Below are positions 47,536-59,183 of a DNA stretch of 64,000 nt, piece after piece; within the stretch, counting starts at the first letter, position 1, and each line of letters starts with the position of its first letter. Both the position numbers and the translations under genes were made by a program. The notes under the pieces were generated by a model. It made no database searches. It was given only the letters and a program-made list of their open reading frames with translations, and had not been told where the DNA came from. This stretch comes from Benincasa hispida (Eukaryota; Streptophyta; Magnoliopsida; Cucurbitales; Cucurbitaceae), in NCBI RefSeq assembly GCF_009727055.1, contig NC_052358.1:39592494-39656493 (forward strand), given 5' to 3'.

Positions 47536-49240
47536 AGTACTTAAGCATGACTAGTGGGATAAATAAAATGGTCGATGTGCACATTGGTGGGAATTGGGGT
47601 CATAGGAAGGTTTCCATAGGTGATTGTATTGATTGATGATATGATATGCATGCTACGTGTAGCATTTTGGAATAAAGGTTAATCATTGCATGAATAAATC
47701 CATGATCATGCATGGGTACACTGTGATTATTATTATGTGATTGACTTCCCAAAAATGATGATTTTCAAAGTGTTTTCTGTCTTAAAAGAACCACTCACTG
47801 GGCTTAGTAGCTCACACTCTTCAAAATGTTTTCTTAATCCCCCCTCCCCCCCAAGTAGCGGAAGGTGAGGAGTTCCAGGATACTGCTAAGGTCAAGGTCT
47901 GCCACGTGCCACAATTACACTTCTGTTGGATTTTACGGTTGTCATTGTAAACCTTGTTGTTAAATATTTAAGTTGTATAAACCTTATATCATTATAATAT
48001 AAGATGGGCCTACTTAGTCCGTCGTAGTTTGTCTCCTTGACTTAATCATTCCGCTGTGTATAAATTATAGTATGGTATCAGAGTTATTCCGCAAGAGTCA
48101 TTAGGCAGTAAGTGTTAGCACAAGGGTTGATAACTGCTACAGTCGCATCCCTTTCCCAGGCTCGGAGGGTGGTCTAGGGGCAGGGTGTGACAATAGGACT
48201 ATTATGTATTGTTCATTAGAGGAATCAGTGGTACTTAAGGAGTTAGATGTAATTACAAGGGAAAAAGGGTAAGTTGGCCTGACTATACTTACGAGCGATT
48301 TTTGAAGGGTCATCGTATTGTTGATTGGTTATATCCAATGGACACAGAAATATATTTGTAGTGCGAAGAGTGTAGCTATCGATTTTTATTAGAATGCTAG
48401 GTAGTTAACGAATGGTGCATATTGTGATTAAAAAGTTTAGTCAGTTATTCACATACCGTTGAAGCTTCAAGCGATAAGTCTATAAGGTCCCTTTGTTAGC
48501 TCAATGAATTTATGTTGAGAATCAGTTTTTTAGTTAGTTTAAAATGTTCATATTAACAAGAGAAAATTTGATTATATATGATATAATTAAATTGTATCAA
48601 TTATATGAGATATAATTTACTTAAAGTCTTAGATACATTAATTGGAGAAATTATTATTAAATGCTATAAGGGAGAAAAAAACTATGATTTATATATTGCA
48701 TGAGATGTGATATTAAAACAATAGATTATGAATATATTGATTATATTTGGAATCAATTACATGATAATTGGTTATGGTTTTTTCTCCCATAACCAACATA
48801 GTGGGAAGTTGTGATTAATTATGGTAATTGATGGTTAAAATGTAAATTGTTTTTTTACAATAAGCGATCATTACGAATTTGTGAATCGTGCGATCAAAAG
48901 CATGAGTTATACGATAGTTTGAGAGCATACACATGTTTTCTATACGATAGTCACTAGTCCTCTAAACGATCCAATACACTGTCTATACGATAGACTAAAT
49001 CTATCTCCCACTTACTCGATCGTCTACACGATCTGCCAAATTCCTCCAATCCTCTACCAAATCCTACAGAGCCCACAACTTCTAGATTCTCATATCGAGA
49101 ATACCAATGCAGTCGTCTGGTTGTGTCTGTTTCTTATCCGAGGGACGAGTGTAGATTGGTTCTTGTTTAAGTTCTAAGTGGTCTAAAAAGCACTTGAAAA
49201 TTGCTTAAATTGCCTTTAATTTAGAGTTAATATTGCTAGT

Positions 49241-50330
49241 TGGTGTTGTTTAATGATTTTTTGAGTGAATTCGAGGGAATCGAGTTATAAGAGCAGTTTG
49301 CGCATAATTGGACAAAAGTTGGTGTAAACATCCAAATATGAGGTGTTTACAGCCAACCACGCAAAAAGGAGGGGAAACGAGGCCAAGAAGCATGAAAAAG
49401 GAGAGTTACAGCACCCTAAAACTCTAGACACGATACTAGAACCGAGAGGGTGTCTGGCACTTGCACCGCGGCGCTGCAGGCATGTAGACTACTTCACATA
49501 GTGCCATGATGCTGTGACCGAAGAGGTTATTTAACCTGCATTTTATTCACTCAAAAATTATCTAGTCTTCGTAGGATGTTGACTGAGGATAGAAGAGAGA
49601 TGTTTGAATGAGTAGAGGCTATTGGAGATTGATTAGGAACTCAATGACGAAGGTCAAGAGGTCGTGATGAGATGGTGGTGGTGGTGAAAGGAGATCGAAT
49701 TACTCAATTTTATCTCCTTATCTTCCCTATTTGTTGTTGTGATTATTATTATATTAGAGACTTTGCATTTTAAGAAAATGAGGAGCTAAATCCATCAATA
49801 TCTAGGGTGTTGGTTGAGTTTATAGATTGTATTGAATTAATTATTAATATTTGGATATTTTTTATGAGCATGATTGCATTTTTATTTGTCTGTGCGATTT
49901 TTTTACTACCTGGTCATTAATCGAATGTTTTAGGGCTAAATTTTCTACTTGAGAGAGAAGACTTTTAGTTGGACATGATGGATTAGATTGTTATTAGATT
50001 ATGCATGAAAATGATAGGGAGATAACAAGGGTTGCAATTGAAGGTTCGTAATGCTACACTAGTATAATAATTATGAAGAGACTCAAGTTAGATTACTAAG
50101 GTTAGAACGGATTAAGGTTAAAATAGGATGTCCTAAATCTAGACTTCCATAATCATGCAGTTAAGTAAATTATCTATTTGTTAATGAACGTCCTTGAAAT
50201 TCATAACAAACAACAACCTCAAACTTGTTTCAAATTGAAATACTCGACTTTTGATGGAAATTTATTACTTCAACACGTACGCTTGTGTTTTTCAGCATCT
50301 TCAATGATGAAGATTTCTTGATGGGCACTA
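49241..50330 (+). repeat. Athila-type LTR fragment
   Basis: GCGCATAATTGGACAAAAGT and the GC-richer CACCGCGGCGCTGCAGGC block near 49465 followed by a transcribed-like leader are typical of Athila/Tat LTRs. Neither end is clear. It is followed directly by the next LTR, which may have inserted into it. Confidence 0.45.
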
Positions 50331-53200
50331 TGATAACACCTAAAATGTGCTATCTTAGTGCCTCCAATCTTGCTTGTTTATGATGTTTAATGTATTTATT
50401 TGTTCATATTTGTAGAATCTCGAGCAATTCATGCATTTCGAAGCGTTATGGGGTTGTTCGGGGTTAATTTGAAGCAATTAGAAGTTAAAAAGAGCAACCA
50501 TGCTACAAGAAGTGAAAAAATGACCAAAATGCCCCTAGGAGGCTTGGCACAGTGGCACTGCAAATGACGCAATTCATAGAGAGTCGTAGCATAATATTGC
50601 TATGGCACTTCAGAGTTTGATGCAGGCGATACGTGCGACAGCACTGTGGCAACTTGTTGCCACCTGAGGGCTAATTAGGCTTTCGATGCTATGACGGTAA
50701 ATAGTTTCTATAAATAGTGCACTTCGATTTTAGGGCAAGAGAGAAGAAGCGAATTGGCCAATTTTAAGAGCTCTTAGCTGGTTTTGGCCATTCTTCGCCA
50801 AAACCCACTAGATTCGTTTAGATTTCGAGTTGTGTATCATTATTTTGGTGTAGGGATTCATGTTATGATGAATCGTTAAAGCCCCAAACGTCGATTTTGA
50901 AGTTTGTTGGGCGATTTTCTATGGTTTAATGAGATTATCATATATGGTTTTCGAGGCTTCTATTTCTTATTGTTTTCTATTCTTTATTGAACTTCTAAGA
51001 TCAACATGCTAGTAGATTAAACTAGCAGTAATAACTCTAAAAAAGAGCTAGTTTTCTATCCCTAATTCTATCTATTTTGTATAATTCTTATGCATAAAAT
51101 GTTCATTTTATAGGTAAATTCATCATGAGATTCAAATGAGTCACTTAAAAGAAAAGCAAGCCAAAATGGAGCTTAGAAGGATCAAATATGAAGAAGACAG
51201 AAAATTATGAAATTGTCACTCAACGCAGCATAGTTACCCTATGGACAGCATAAGGCTACGCTAAAGGATAGAATGGGTGCTTTGAGGCAACGCATACAGC
51301 ATATCAACCTTTGCTTAACACTGGCGCACTAAGCTCGAAGGTAGTAATAGCTTATATATGGCAACGTAACGATGCTACCCTCAGCATCATTAGACTACGA
51401 AAATCTCAGTGATTGTGTGTGCACCACTCCACATAGAAATGTAATCTTAGGGTCATTACCCTACCTCTACGCTTGAGGTTTAAAATCGATAAAGAGTGTT
51501 GCTACGCTGCGACTTAGGTATAAAAGAAAAAATTCAGTTTTTGCACGAAAAAAGGAGATGAAAATGAGAGATATTTCAGAGCATTTTTAGAGTACTTAAT
51601 CAAATTTCAAGATTCTTTCTTCAATTTTTCAATTTTTTTTTTCATTCATTATTTGTAATTTCTCAAAAAAACCTTGTAGATTGAAGACAATGCAAGGTTC
51701 GGTGAGTCTTTCTCTTGAGAATAGTTAATTAATTGTAATTCTTGAGGATTTTATTGTTTCTTTATGAATTTCCATGTAATTCTTTATGAATTTCTCTTGA
51801 GAATAGTTATTAGTTGTAACTCTTGAGAATCAAATTCTTGTATGCAAATTTTACATAGTGGTTCTACATAATTGTAGAATTAGTTGAAAAAATAGGAACT
51901 TTTGTATGAAGAAAGACTTTTTCTAAATTTGTACTTGTATGCTCTAATTTAGTTTCATCCAATAAATCATGCTTTAGATCTAGGTTTTTCAATTCATAGA
52001 ATGTCACAACAAAGAACCGTACTTCTTAATGCAAATTAGGATTAAACATGAAAATTACAGTCAATGAAGTAATTTTGACTAATTTAGGGTTAATTAGAAT
52101 GTAATTCTCGATTAACTAATTGAGCTATTAGGCATTGCTTAATAGGTTGTGCAATTCTTGAATTTTCATATAATTTTTTATTTCAATGATGGGATTACAA
52201 ACTAATGAGACTATTCACAAGAATTTGTTTATTGAGAAATTCAAGTTAATTTTTGTGCTCTACTTTTATCTCCAAATTACATTCCTTACATGTTTCTTTT
52301 TTATTCCTTTTACCCTCTGCCCCCTCCCCCAAATTACATAGAATCCATCAATTGATATAACTAGTTCATCGGTTCCCTGAGGATTCAACCTTATACTTAC
52401 CTCATATACTACCATTAGATATAGGTTGTAGGCTTAGTGAAATTATAAATATTATTTGTAGGCGACAACAATTTCCTACCCTAACAGGTATCTTAATCGC
52501 TAATACTCTTATGTTTGTTCACCTACACCATGTATGTTGTAGTTATCCATAATTGTAACCGTGACATATTTAATTTGAGTAGCAATAGCTTTATTTATAG
52601 CTATGGTTCGATTTCTAGCTTTTCTAGGATCATCCGATAACAAAAGATATCGAAACCTAAGGAATGGAAATATGTTAGGTTACATTTGGCCAATTTAACT
52701 TCATGTTTAATCAATCCATGGGTTTAATATGACTAGCTAAGTGAATAGGTTTACATGACAACACTTAGTTAATGTAGGAATCGACATCCGCGTTGGTTTT
52801 TCCTAGGGAGTTTGTTTGACTTTTTAAGATAGTCGATTAGGCTTGATAAGTAGAAAACCCATGAATCTTTATAAGATAAATATATGAATTAATCCACAGA
52901 TAGCCCAAAAATCTCATAATCGGAGAAGGTAATCTCATATATCATTTTCTCTCTCTCAATATCTTACTTCTACATTTTAAATTCATGCAATTTAGTTTTC
53001 CTATCAACTAAACTCAAAGCCCCCTGTCTATACTGTTTCCAAAGGTCGATTTTGCAAAGAAAATTTTTATGTTAAGCTCCTTGTGGTTCGACCTGATCTT
53101 TCTAGTAAAACTATTTATTAGTTGAGGTGCTAGATCGTGAATATAAATATTATTTGATTGATAGAAAGTCTTGATAACTTTCCATCCATCACACTGCTTG
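50331..53200 (+). repeat. Athila-type LTR, split by a second LTR
   Basis: It starts TGATAACACCTAAAATGTGC at 50331. The left part runs to about 51028 and the right part from about 52471 to 53200, ending with CTCCTTGTGGTTCGACC near 53083, the conserved 3' block. The parts add up to about 1.43 kb, the expected LTR length, which supports one LTR cut by another. No coding capacity. Confidence 0.5.
51029..52470 (+). repeat. Athila-like LTR nested in the previous one
   Basis: It starts TAATAACTCTAAAAAAGAGC (worn TGATAGCTC), ends near GGCGACAACA at 52470, and has GGTTCCCTGAGGATTCAACC at 52371 as the 3' block. At 1,442 bases it matches the copies at 1576-3043 and 22617. The middle carries low-GC leader sequence. 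No target duplication is seen. Confidence 0.6.
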
Positions 53201-53480
53201 TCGACGAATAGTTCTAGTGATTTTTTTGTCCACTAATGAATTGAAAAACAAGTAATTCATGACTTTGACAAAACTTACGTATTTTTGTGTCAACAAATGT
53301 TTTTTTTATTGTAGGGAATATGAAGGATATAGTCATTATCCGTTTAAATGTCTAAATTACCTCAAACGGCAAAATAAAAGCTATGTTGTAACTTTATGAG
53401 GTAAAGATTCTAAATAAAGACAGTGAATCTGAAGATGTCAGAGCCCTTATCAGTCACATTACCAAGGATATTCAATTCAA
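53201..53480 (+). pseudogene. SIRE/Maximus-like copia gag zinc-knuckle fragment
   Basis: 53313-53410 encodes CREYEGYSHYPFKCLNYLKR and QNKSYVV, recognisable as the 'CHECEGFGH...C...L..KKK' knuckle of SIRE-type Gag. The second Cys and one other key residue are changed and a stop follows. A related LTR end lies just to its right, so nearly all of the element is deleted. Confidence 0.5.
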
Positions 53481-53999
53481 TTGTGCAAAAGTGAACAAAA
53501 GATAGAAGTTCTTGTTTAGAGGGAGTCTTACACTTGGGGGATCCTAAGTTTCATTGAATGGGAGTCTCAAACTTCGAGGGAGCCTTAGTGATCATTCACT
53601 GAGTTAGGCTCTTCATGTATTATGGTAATTGTCTTATTTCCAGATAAGTACAATGATGTAATCACATGACTTTATATTAGTGATATTATCTTTCTTCGGC
53701 ACACTACCCCCAAGACGTAGGTATTATTACATCAAACTAAGTTACCAAATCTTATATTCTGCCTTTCAGTATTTTTATCTATGCTTTACTATTTGTCCTT
53801 GGGATTGTTGTAATTGTATGTAACATGTTACATTGTCTGTGCCAGATAACCCTTCTTTTAATCACTTATATAAAAGGCTACTTATAGACTCTTATTATGT
53901 ACTTTTCTGCTTCAATCATTGATAATTTAGCTGCAGTTTAGCTGTTTCTAGTTCTTATGGTTACTTTCAAAAAAAGATTGTATCAAATTACTTTGAATA
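53481..53999 (+). repeat. Copia LTR 3' remnant
   Basis: GCACACTACCCCCAAGACG then TAGGTATTATTACATCAAAC matches the remnant at 12898-12945 and the '..GACGTAGG..' block of SIRE/Angela LTRs. Ends are approximate. Confidence 0.45.
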
Positions 54000-54387
54000 T
54001 TTTGTTGAGTTATTAAAAATTGCACTAAGAAGATGTTTTCTTGAGCTTAGGAATTGGTTGGGGTATCCATACATTAAATGAGTTATTTCATGTGTTTTTA
54101 TGTTGATTATGTAGAGACTGAACGTGTGGGTAGAAGTTAAAGCATTCTGATTAATTATATGAAGAAAAGAGGGTCTAAAGACAACTTTGGGTAGTATGCA
54201 CATGAAGAGTGAGAAAAAGTGGCCAAAAAAAAGGTGTTCCAAGAGCGTCGCAATGCTCAAAATAGGGTTGTTCAACACTTGAAATACAATTAATCGACAC
54301 TAGAAATCTGAGAGCACTAAACAGGGTAGTGTCACGGCACTATGCACTGCGATATGCTATGGATTCTACACAACGTATAGCATCACG
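54000..54387 (+). repeat. Athila-type LTR fragment, left of CACTA 2
   Basis: Low-GC leader, then GTGTCACGGCACTATGCACT-type blocks as in the Athila LTR cores. It is cut at 54387 by the CACTA element and resumes at 58621. ACG at 54385-54387 is the left target duplication. Confidence 0.45.
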
Positions 54388-54419
54388 CACTACAAGAAAA
54401 TTGAGCTATTTCGGCAATC

Positions 54420-55010
54420 TTTTATCGGAGGGTATAAAAAACCTTTGAGAAAGATATACATTTATTGAAGGTATTGGAAAAACCTTTGAGAAATATGTAC
54501 TTTTTGTTGAAAATTAATAAAAACCTTTGAAAAAGATATATATTTATTGGAGGTTTTGAAAAAACCTTTGAGAAATATGTAGTTTTTTATCGAAGGGTAA
54601 TAAAAACCTTTGAGAAAGACATACATTTATCGGAGGCTTTGATAAGTTCTTTGAAAAATATGCACTTTTATTGAAGGTTAATAAAAACTTTTAAGAAAGA
54701 TATACATTTATTGAAGGTATTTGAAAAATCTTTGAGAAATATGTACTTTTTATTTAAGGTTAATAAAAACCTTTGAAAAAGATATATATTTATTGAAGGT
54801 TAATAAAAAAAAACTTTTGAGAAATATAACAATGTTATTATTTATCAAAGGATTTCAGAAAACCTTTGAAAAAATTTAATTATTAAAAATGAGATTTATT
54901 TTAATAAAAAATATATATTAACATTTATCAAAGGTCGTTAAAATACCATTGGAAATACTTACTTTTATCAAAGGTTAGTAGAAGCCTTTGAGAAAAAATA
55001 TGCATTTGTA
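54420..55010. repeat. Left subterminal repeats of CACTA 2
   Basis: Units of about 60 bases repeat AAAACCTTTGAGAAAGATAT..ACATTTATTG.AGG and AAACCTTTGAGAAATATGTA. Around nine to ten units are present, with the complement-type words at the other end (58190-58610). They are probably transposase-binding sites. Confidence 0.8.
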
Positions 55011-55029
55011 AAGCAGACGCGTTGTGCTA

Positions 55030-55740
55030 AACGATGAGTAGATGATAGCCGTGCTGCACTAAACGATGAACAAACATGCTACACGATAGGCAGAATACTA
55101 AGCAATGGGTGTTGGGTGATAGACGCAGGTGCTGGGCGATGACATTAAGTGATTGACAGATGCGTTAGACGATCGTGAAGATGCACGCGACATTAAATGC
55201 TGAGGAGTGACGTGCTAGACGATCGGGCTATACGATAAATAAAGTACTGCACGATCAGTGAAAGCACTAGACGATAAGCGTAGAAGCTGGACGATAGCGC
55301 TAGATGATAGCCATGCTACGCTAAACGATGAGCAGACGCGTTGCACGATAGGCGGAATACTAAGTAATGGCCGTTGGGCGATAGACGCAGGTGCTGGGCG
55401 ATGACGTTAAGCGATAGAAGAATACGTTAGGCGATCGTGAAGATGCGTGCGATAAATGATGAGAAGTGATGCATTAGACGATCGGACTATACGATTTGAA
55501 AAGTACTGCACAATCAGTGAAAGCGTTAAACGATAAACATAGAAGCTGGACGATAGCGCTAGACAATAGCTGTGCTGCGCTAAACGATGAGCAGACGCGC
55601 TACACGATAGACGGAATACTGAGCAATGGGCATTGGGCGATAGATGTAGGCGTTGGGCGATGACATTAAGCGATAGACGGATGCGTTAGACGATAAGGCG
55701 GCAGCGCTAAACGATGGAGGTAAACGATGGGCGCGGTAGC
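55030..55740. repeat. ACGAT-rich ~260-base tandem array in CACTA 2
   Basis: Unit starts (GATAGCCGTGCTGCACTAAA, GATAGCCATGCTACGCTAAA, AATAGCTGTGCTGCGCTAAA) lie near 55036, 55309 and 55567, so the period is about 260-270 bases with 2.7 units. Within each unit the word ACGAT(A/G/C)G recurs about every 15-25 bases. It is much richer in GC and CpG than its surroundings and has no long reading frame. Confidence 0.85.
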
Positions 55741-56009
55741 TGAACGATAGGCTATGTGCAAGTGATATTTATTTATTTATATTCTGAAATGATAACCAAA
55801 ATTTCTGCCTTGCCCTGCCCTAGATCTCTAATTGCAATTTCTCGTTTTCTTTCATTTCTTTCTTAATCGATGAACCTCTGATTCCTCTTCTCAACGTCGA
55901 CATGGCACTGAATTTTGAATTCTTCACCCTCGATTCCCTCGATTCCATGTTCAACTTCTCCTAATCATGTTCCATTTTTATGCTTCTCTTTCTTCTTTTT
56001 CCTTCTCGG

Positions 56010-56210
56010 ATGGAACCTCGTCGACAATAAGTTTCGCCTTGGCCGGAAGATTGGTAGCGGCTCCTTCGGGGAGATCTATCTTGGTTCGTCTGGTTTTTCT
56101 CCATTCTAACTTCTCATTATGTTGCTCTATTACAATAACTAGATTTTAATGCTTCAATTCCATCTGCAGGTACTAATATACAGATGAATGAAGAGGCTGC
56201 AATTAAACTT
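56010..56210 (+). pseudogene. Captured casein kinase 1 gene start (exons 1 and 2)
   Basis: Exon 1 ends at 56083 and reads DNKFRLGRKIGSGSFGEIYL, which contains the glycine-rich ATP loop. An 86-base GT..AG intron follows. Exon 2 (56170-56210) reads GTNIQMNEEAAIKL with the ATP-binding lysine and is followed by GTAAGT. This is the N-terminus of plant casein kinase 1-like Ser/Thr kinases. The expected ATG is at 56010 (MEPR), but about two bases are missing after CCTCGT, so the start is out of frame with the rest. Exon 3 onward is absent. 55800-56009 resembles a kinase-gene leader and 56211 to about 57300 is probably intron 2. Lying wholly within CACTA 2, it is a captured fragment, not a working gene. 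Confidence 0.85.
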
Positions 56211-58189
56211 GTAAGTGTTCCGATCTTAATTTAACACTACGATTCTAGCTCCGCCTACTCTCTCTCTCTCCCTTCCTTCGCTTAGATGCGCTTATTTTCC
56301 CTTCCTTTTCCCTCTGGGGTCAACGTTTGTGGTTCTGAACTCTATGTATGGTTTTATTTCCCACGAACTGTTCCCTTAATTATTGAGCCAACATTTGAAC
56401 TATATTTAAGTGCTTCGAACTTTGGTTTTGTATCAGATATGCCAATTGGCGATGTCTTCTTAGAATAGGAACGATTCATGTGGCACTTAAAGCAAATAGC
56501 CGGAGTTTCCTAGTTTAGTTGAGTGGAACGTTGATCCTTTCTGGTTATGCTACTTGAAGGGATAGTGAATACAAAGAATTTTAAAGCAAATAGATTTTGT
56601 GTGTGTGTTTAGTTGGGTTTTTGGATGCATAGTTATTTGTTCATTGTTACAAAAAGAATAGTTATTTGTTCATTGTTAAAGCAATAAAATTCTTTTCTTC
56701 TTGAAACATGAATAAATTAGTTATAGAATTAACTCGGTTCTTGAAATTTAACAGTCATTATGTACCATGTTTATTTTAATAATAGAATAATATTTGTTGG
56801 ACTTTGTTAGTTAATGCTAATGTTCAGCAAACTCCGCATCTTCTGCAATCTGCACAAAACTGATTCTGACAACTTCATCTTTCTTTATTTTATAGTTTAA
56901 CCACTATATGCTGTTTGGTAATGGTTAAAAAATTGTTCTTGACTTTTTAAAACAGATTTTTTGTTCTTTAGTACAGAATGTAGGTTTGGATGGTGACATC
57001 TTGAAAGTTGGTTCTTGGTTGAGTTGTTCTCAAATTAAACCTGGACTTGAGAACTGACTTGATGTGTTTGAATGTACCAACTGTAAACTTAGTTTTACAA
57101 AGGAGCTTTAATTAAGATGGTTGAAGCCCATAATCCATGCTTCCTTTAATTTTCTACTCTGGGTTGTCTTCGCAACTTTATTGCTTTTTTTTTTTTTTTT
57201 CCTTTTTCTTTCTCCTGAAAGATATCAGGTTCTTCATGTAATAAGGAGTGTTGGCTTAATCACACATTTACTATCTCTGATGTTAGATTATAAATTTGGT
57301 TCTTGAACTTTTGTGATTATATCTAGTTAGCCCTTACTTGAGAGATTAAATAGATGTAATTGTAGGTTCATGGACCAAAATAGTATTTTAAACTAGAGTA
57401 AAAATCAATTTATAAACTTTGGGTTATATCATTTAAATTCCAATCAATTAAAACCCCCGGTTTTGCTACAATTCGGTAGTGAAAATAACCAATACTCCCT
57501 CCCTCCCTCCAATGTGTTGAATAACTTCACCGGTTGACGACCACCTACAGCGATCAAGTCTAACGATCACCTTTGGTGACCAATCCTGATGATCACTCTG
57601 ATAGCGAACTCCAACGCAGATAACCTCTAATGTCCAATTTCGACGATGACCGCCTCCAGCTTGTTTTGCATCTTGTAGAGTAAGTCTTTTGTTTCTTCAC
57701 TGCTTGTTTTGTTGCTCTTTGTTTCTTCTGGGTTATTGATAGAATAAGGAAATGAAGACTTTACTCCATCTAGTAGGTGGAATTCAAATCATGGTTAGGT
57801 AAGTTGGATTTTGATATTTATAGCTGCTTTGTTTTTCAGGACTAAATCTATGTTTTAGTTACTAATGTTTGGGCTAAATATATGATTTTGATAGTGAAAT
57901 CTTGGCCCCCCACCTAGAGATGTTTAGGGGTGGGATCGGGACGACTTCCCAATCCCTATACCTAATCCCCATTTTCCATTTCATTCTTCAATTTTGCAAT
58001 ATTCTCTACTTAATTTTAAGGGATTGGGATGAAGATTCTCCAAGGATTAGGTTCCTTGCGATGAATTACCCACTGTTTTGTTTTTTAAAGAAAAAAATGA
58101 TTTAAATGAATTTCTTGAAATGTTTTAACTAAACAATAAAGTTTTCACTGATTTTTGTCTTGAACTTGAATTCATAAAGAAATTACACG

Positions 58190-58610
58190 TAGATGAATTA
58201 GTAAAAACAATCTTCTGAGATTTGTCAATAAATGTGCTAAAAGGTTTTGTAAGAGAATTTTCGAAAGATATACAATTGTTGATAAATAAGTTTTTATGAA
58301 GGTTTTAAAAATTTTGAAAATAACATGATAAGCCTTTAAAAATAATGAAAACCTTCGTAAAAAACTACTTGATAATAGATAATTATCGATAAATAATTTG
58401 ACAATTATCAAAGATATATAACCTTTGAAAAATAATAATTTTTGAAAGTTAATCAACCTTTGAAAAATAATATTTTTTGAAGGTTAGTAAACCTTTCAAA
58501 AAGTTTTTTTGACGGTATCTATTTCGAAACTTTTCAAAGGTTGTGATAACCTTTGAAAAAAAAATGTATCCAAGGTCTATTAAATGTTTTTTCGAAGGTA
58601 GGTCAAATTT
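58190..58610. repeat. Right subterminal repeats of CACTA 2
   Basis: Repeats of AACCTTTGAAAAATAAT and TTTTTGAAGGTTA(G)TAAACC words, in part the reverse complement of the left zone. The minus-strand frames here (58172-58718) are by-products. Confidence 0.7.
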
Positions 58611-58620
58611 TTTTGTAGTG

Positions 58621-59183
58621 ACGACACTACCACAGTTGCTTCCCTGTATATTTCCTTTGAAGCCAGAGACGATTGAAGAGCATTTGAAGGGATCCTCAAA
58701 CCTCAGAGACATAGTCAAATCGTTGGATAACGCCTTCTAACCCTTCCTTGTTTTTACCTATTCTTTGTAGTTTGGTTTTCTGAATACCGGTAGTTGATAT
58801 CATCCATTAAAAATTCAATTTCAAACGTAACAATAATTTATTAACATACATCAAGATTAGTAGTCAACAAAACATAGTGAACTAATGATAAGTTGAGGAT
58901 GATGTAGTCGAAAACCAATAATCTGAAAAAACAAATGAATCAAGATTCAAATTAAGTCTACACGAATAATAACAAATGCACGAGTGATCGATAAAATTTA
59001 GAATACCTATTTTATAATTGTCCAATCTACCAAACATAAAATTAGATGAAGAAATATATGCATTGAACTTTTAAAATCATGTATTGCAGTCGAAAGGAAA
59101 AAAGTACAGAAGTTTATTGCTGATATAATCATTGACACTAAATATTTTCCGTAGAAAAAGGACAATATTAAAACAAAGTTTAA
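58621..59183. other. Rest of the Athila-type LTR fragment and 3' flank of gene B
   Basis: 58621-58790 continues the LTR cut by CACTA 2. The reading frame ending at 58740 is not supported as a gene. 58800-59180 is AT-rich. On the minus strand AATAAA at 59118-59113, about 66 bases after the stop of the defensin-like gene B, is a good polyadenylation-signal candidate. Confidence 0.45.

Larger units (their letters stand above)
45374..48192 (+). mobile_element. Gypsy-type LTR (Tekay-like), 2.8 kb, inserted in T5
   Basis: It starts TGTAACACCTTAACC and ends GGGCAGGGTGTGACA, with the inverted ends TGTAACACC / TGTCACACC. The flanks GTAGG (45369-45373) and ATAGG (48193-48197) match at four of five bases, which fits an aged 5-base duplication. 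TGGTATCAGAG occurs near 48074, inside the unit. There are no coding domains, so it is a solo LTR or an LTR-only remnant; LTRs of this size and end sequence fit the Tekay/Del group. It holds two minisatellites (45782-46090, 47438-47535). Confidence 0.65.
44630..49240 (+). repeat. LTR, family T (copy T5), split by a gypsy LTR
   Basis: It starts TGTTGGAGTTGATGCCCTAA. The left part is 44630-45373. The right part resumes at 48193 (ATAGGACTATTATGTATTGT), which is exactly what follows CATAGTAGG in the intact copy T4 (minus strand, near 42600). The two parts therefore belong to one LTR cut by an insertion. The right part holds several (T/A)ACGAT(A/C) words at 48880-49035. The right edge near 49240 is approximate. 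Confidence 0.65.
54388..58620. mobile_element. CACTA DNA transposon 2, non-autonomous, carries host gene piece
   Basis: The left end is CACTACAAGAAAATTGAGCT; the right end reversed is CACTACAAAAAAATTTGACC. The 3-base duplication ACG flanks both sides (54385-54387, 58621-58623). Subterminal zones are full of ACCTTTGAGAAA / TTTATCGAAGG words (54420-55010 and 58190-58610). No transposase sequence is present. The body holds a 260-base tandem array (55030-55740) and the start of a casein kinase 1 gene (about 55800-57300), so this is a Pack-CACTA-like element that depends on a transposase from elsewhere. Element 1 at 13497 shares the terminal 12 bases but not the subterminal words. Confidence 0.9.

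Noticed and set aside
48068..48080. TGGTATCAGAG as a primer site marking an LTR end near 48070
   Set aside because: The empty site in copy T4 shows that the inserted unit extends to 48192, so this match lies inside the inserted unit. It could still be a true primer site of a body-less remnant.
58543..58740. 65-codon frame ending PETIEEHLKGSSNLRDIVKS
   Set aside because: It crosses the right end of CACTA 2 and its target duplication into LTR-type sequence, so the frame is accidental. I know no family for it.
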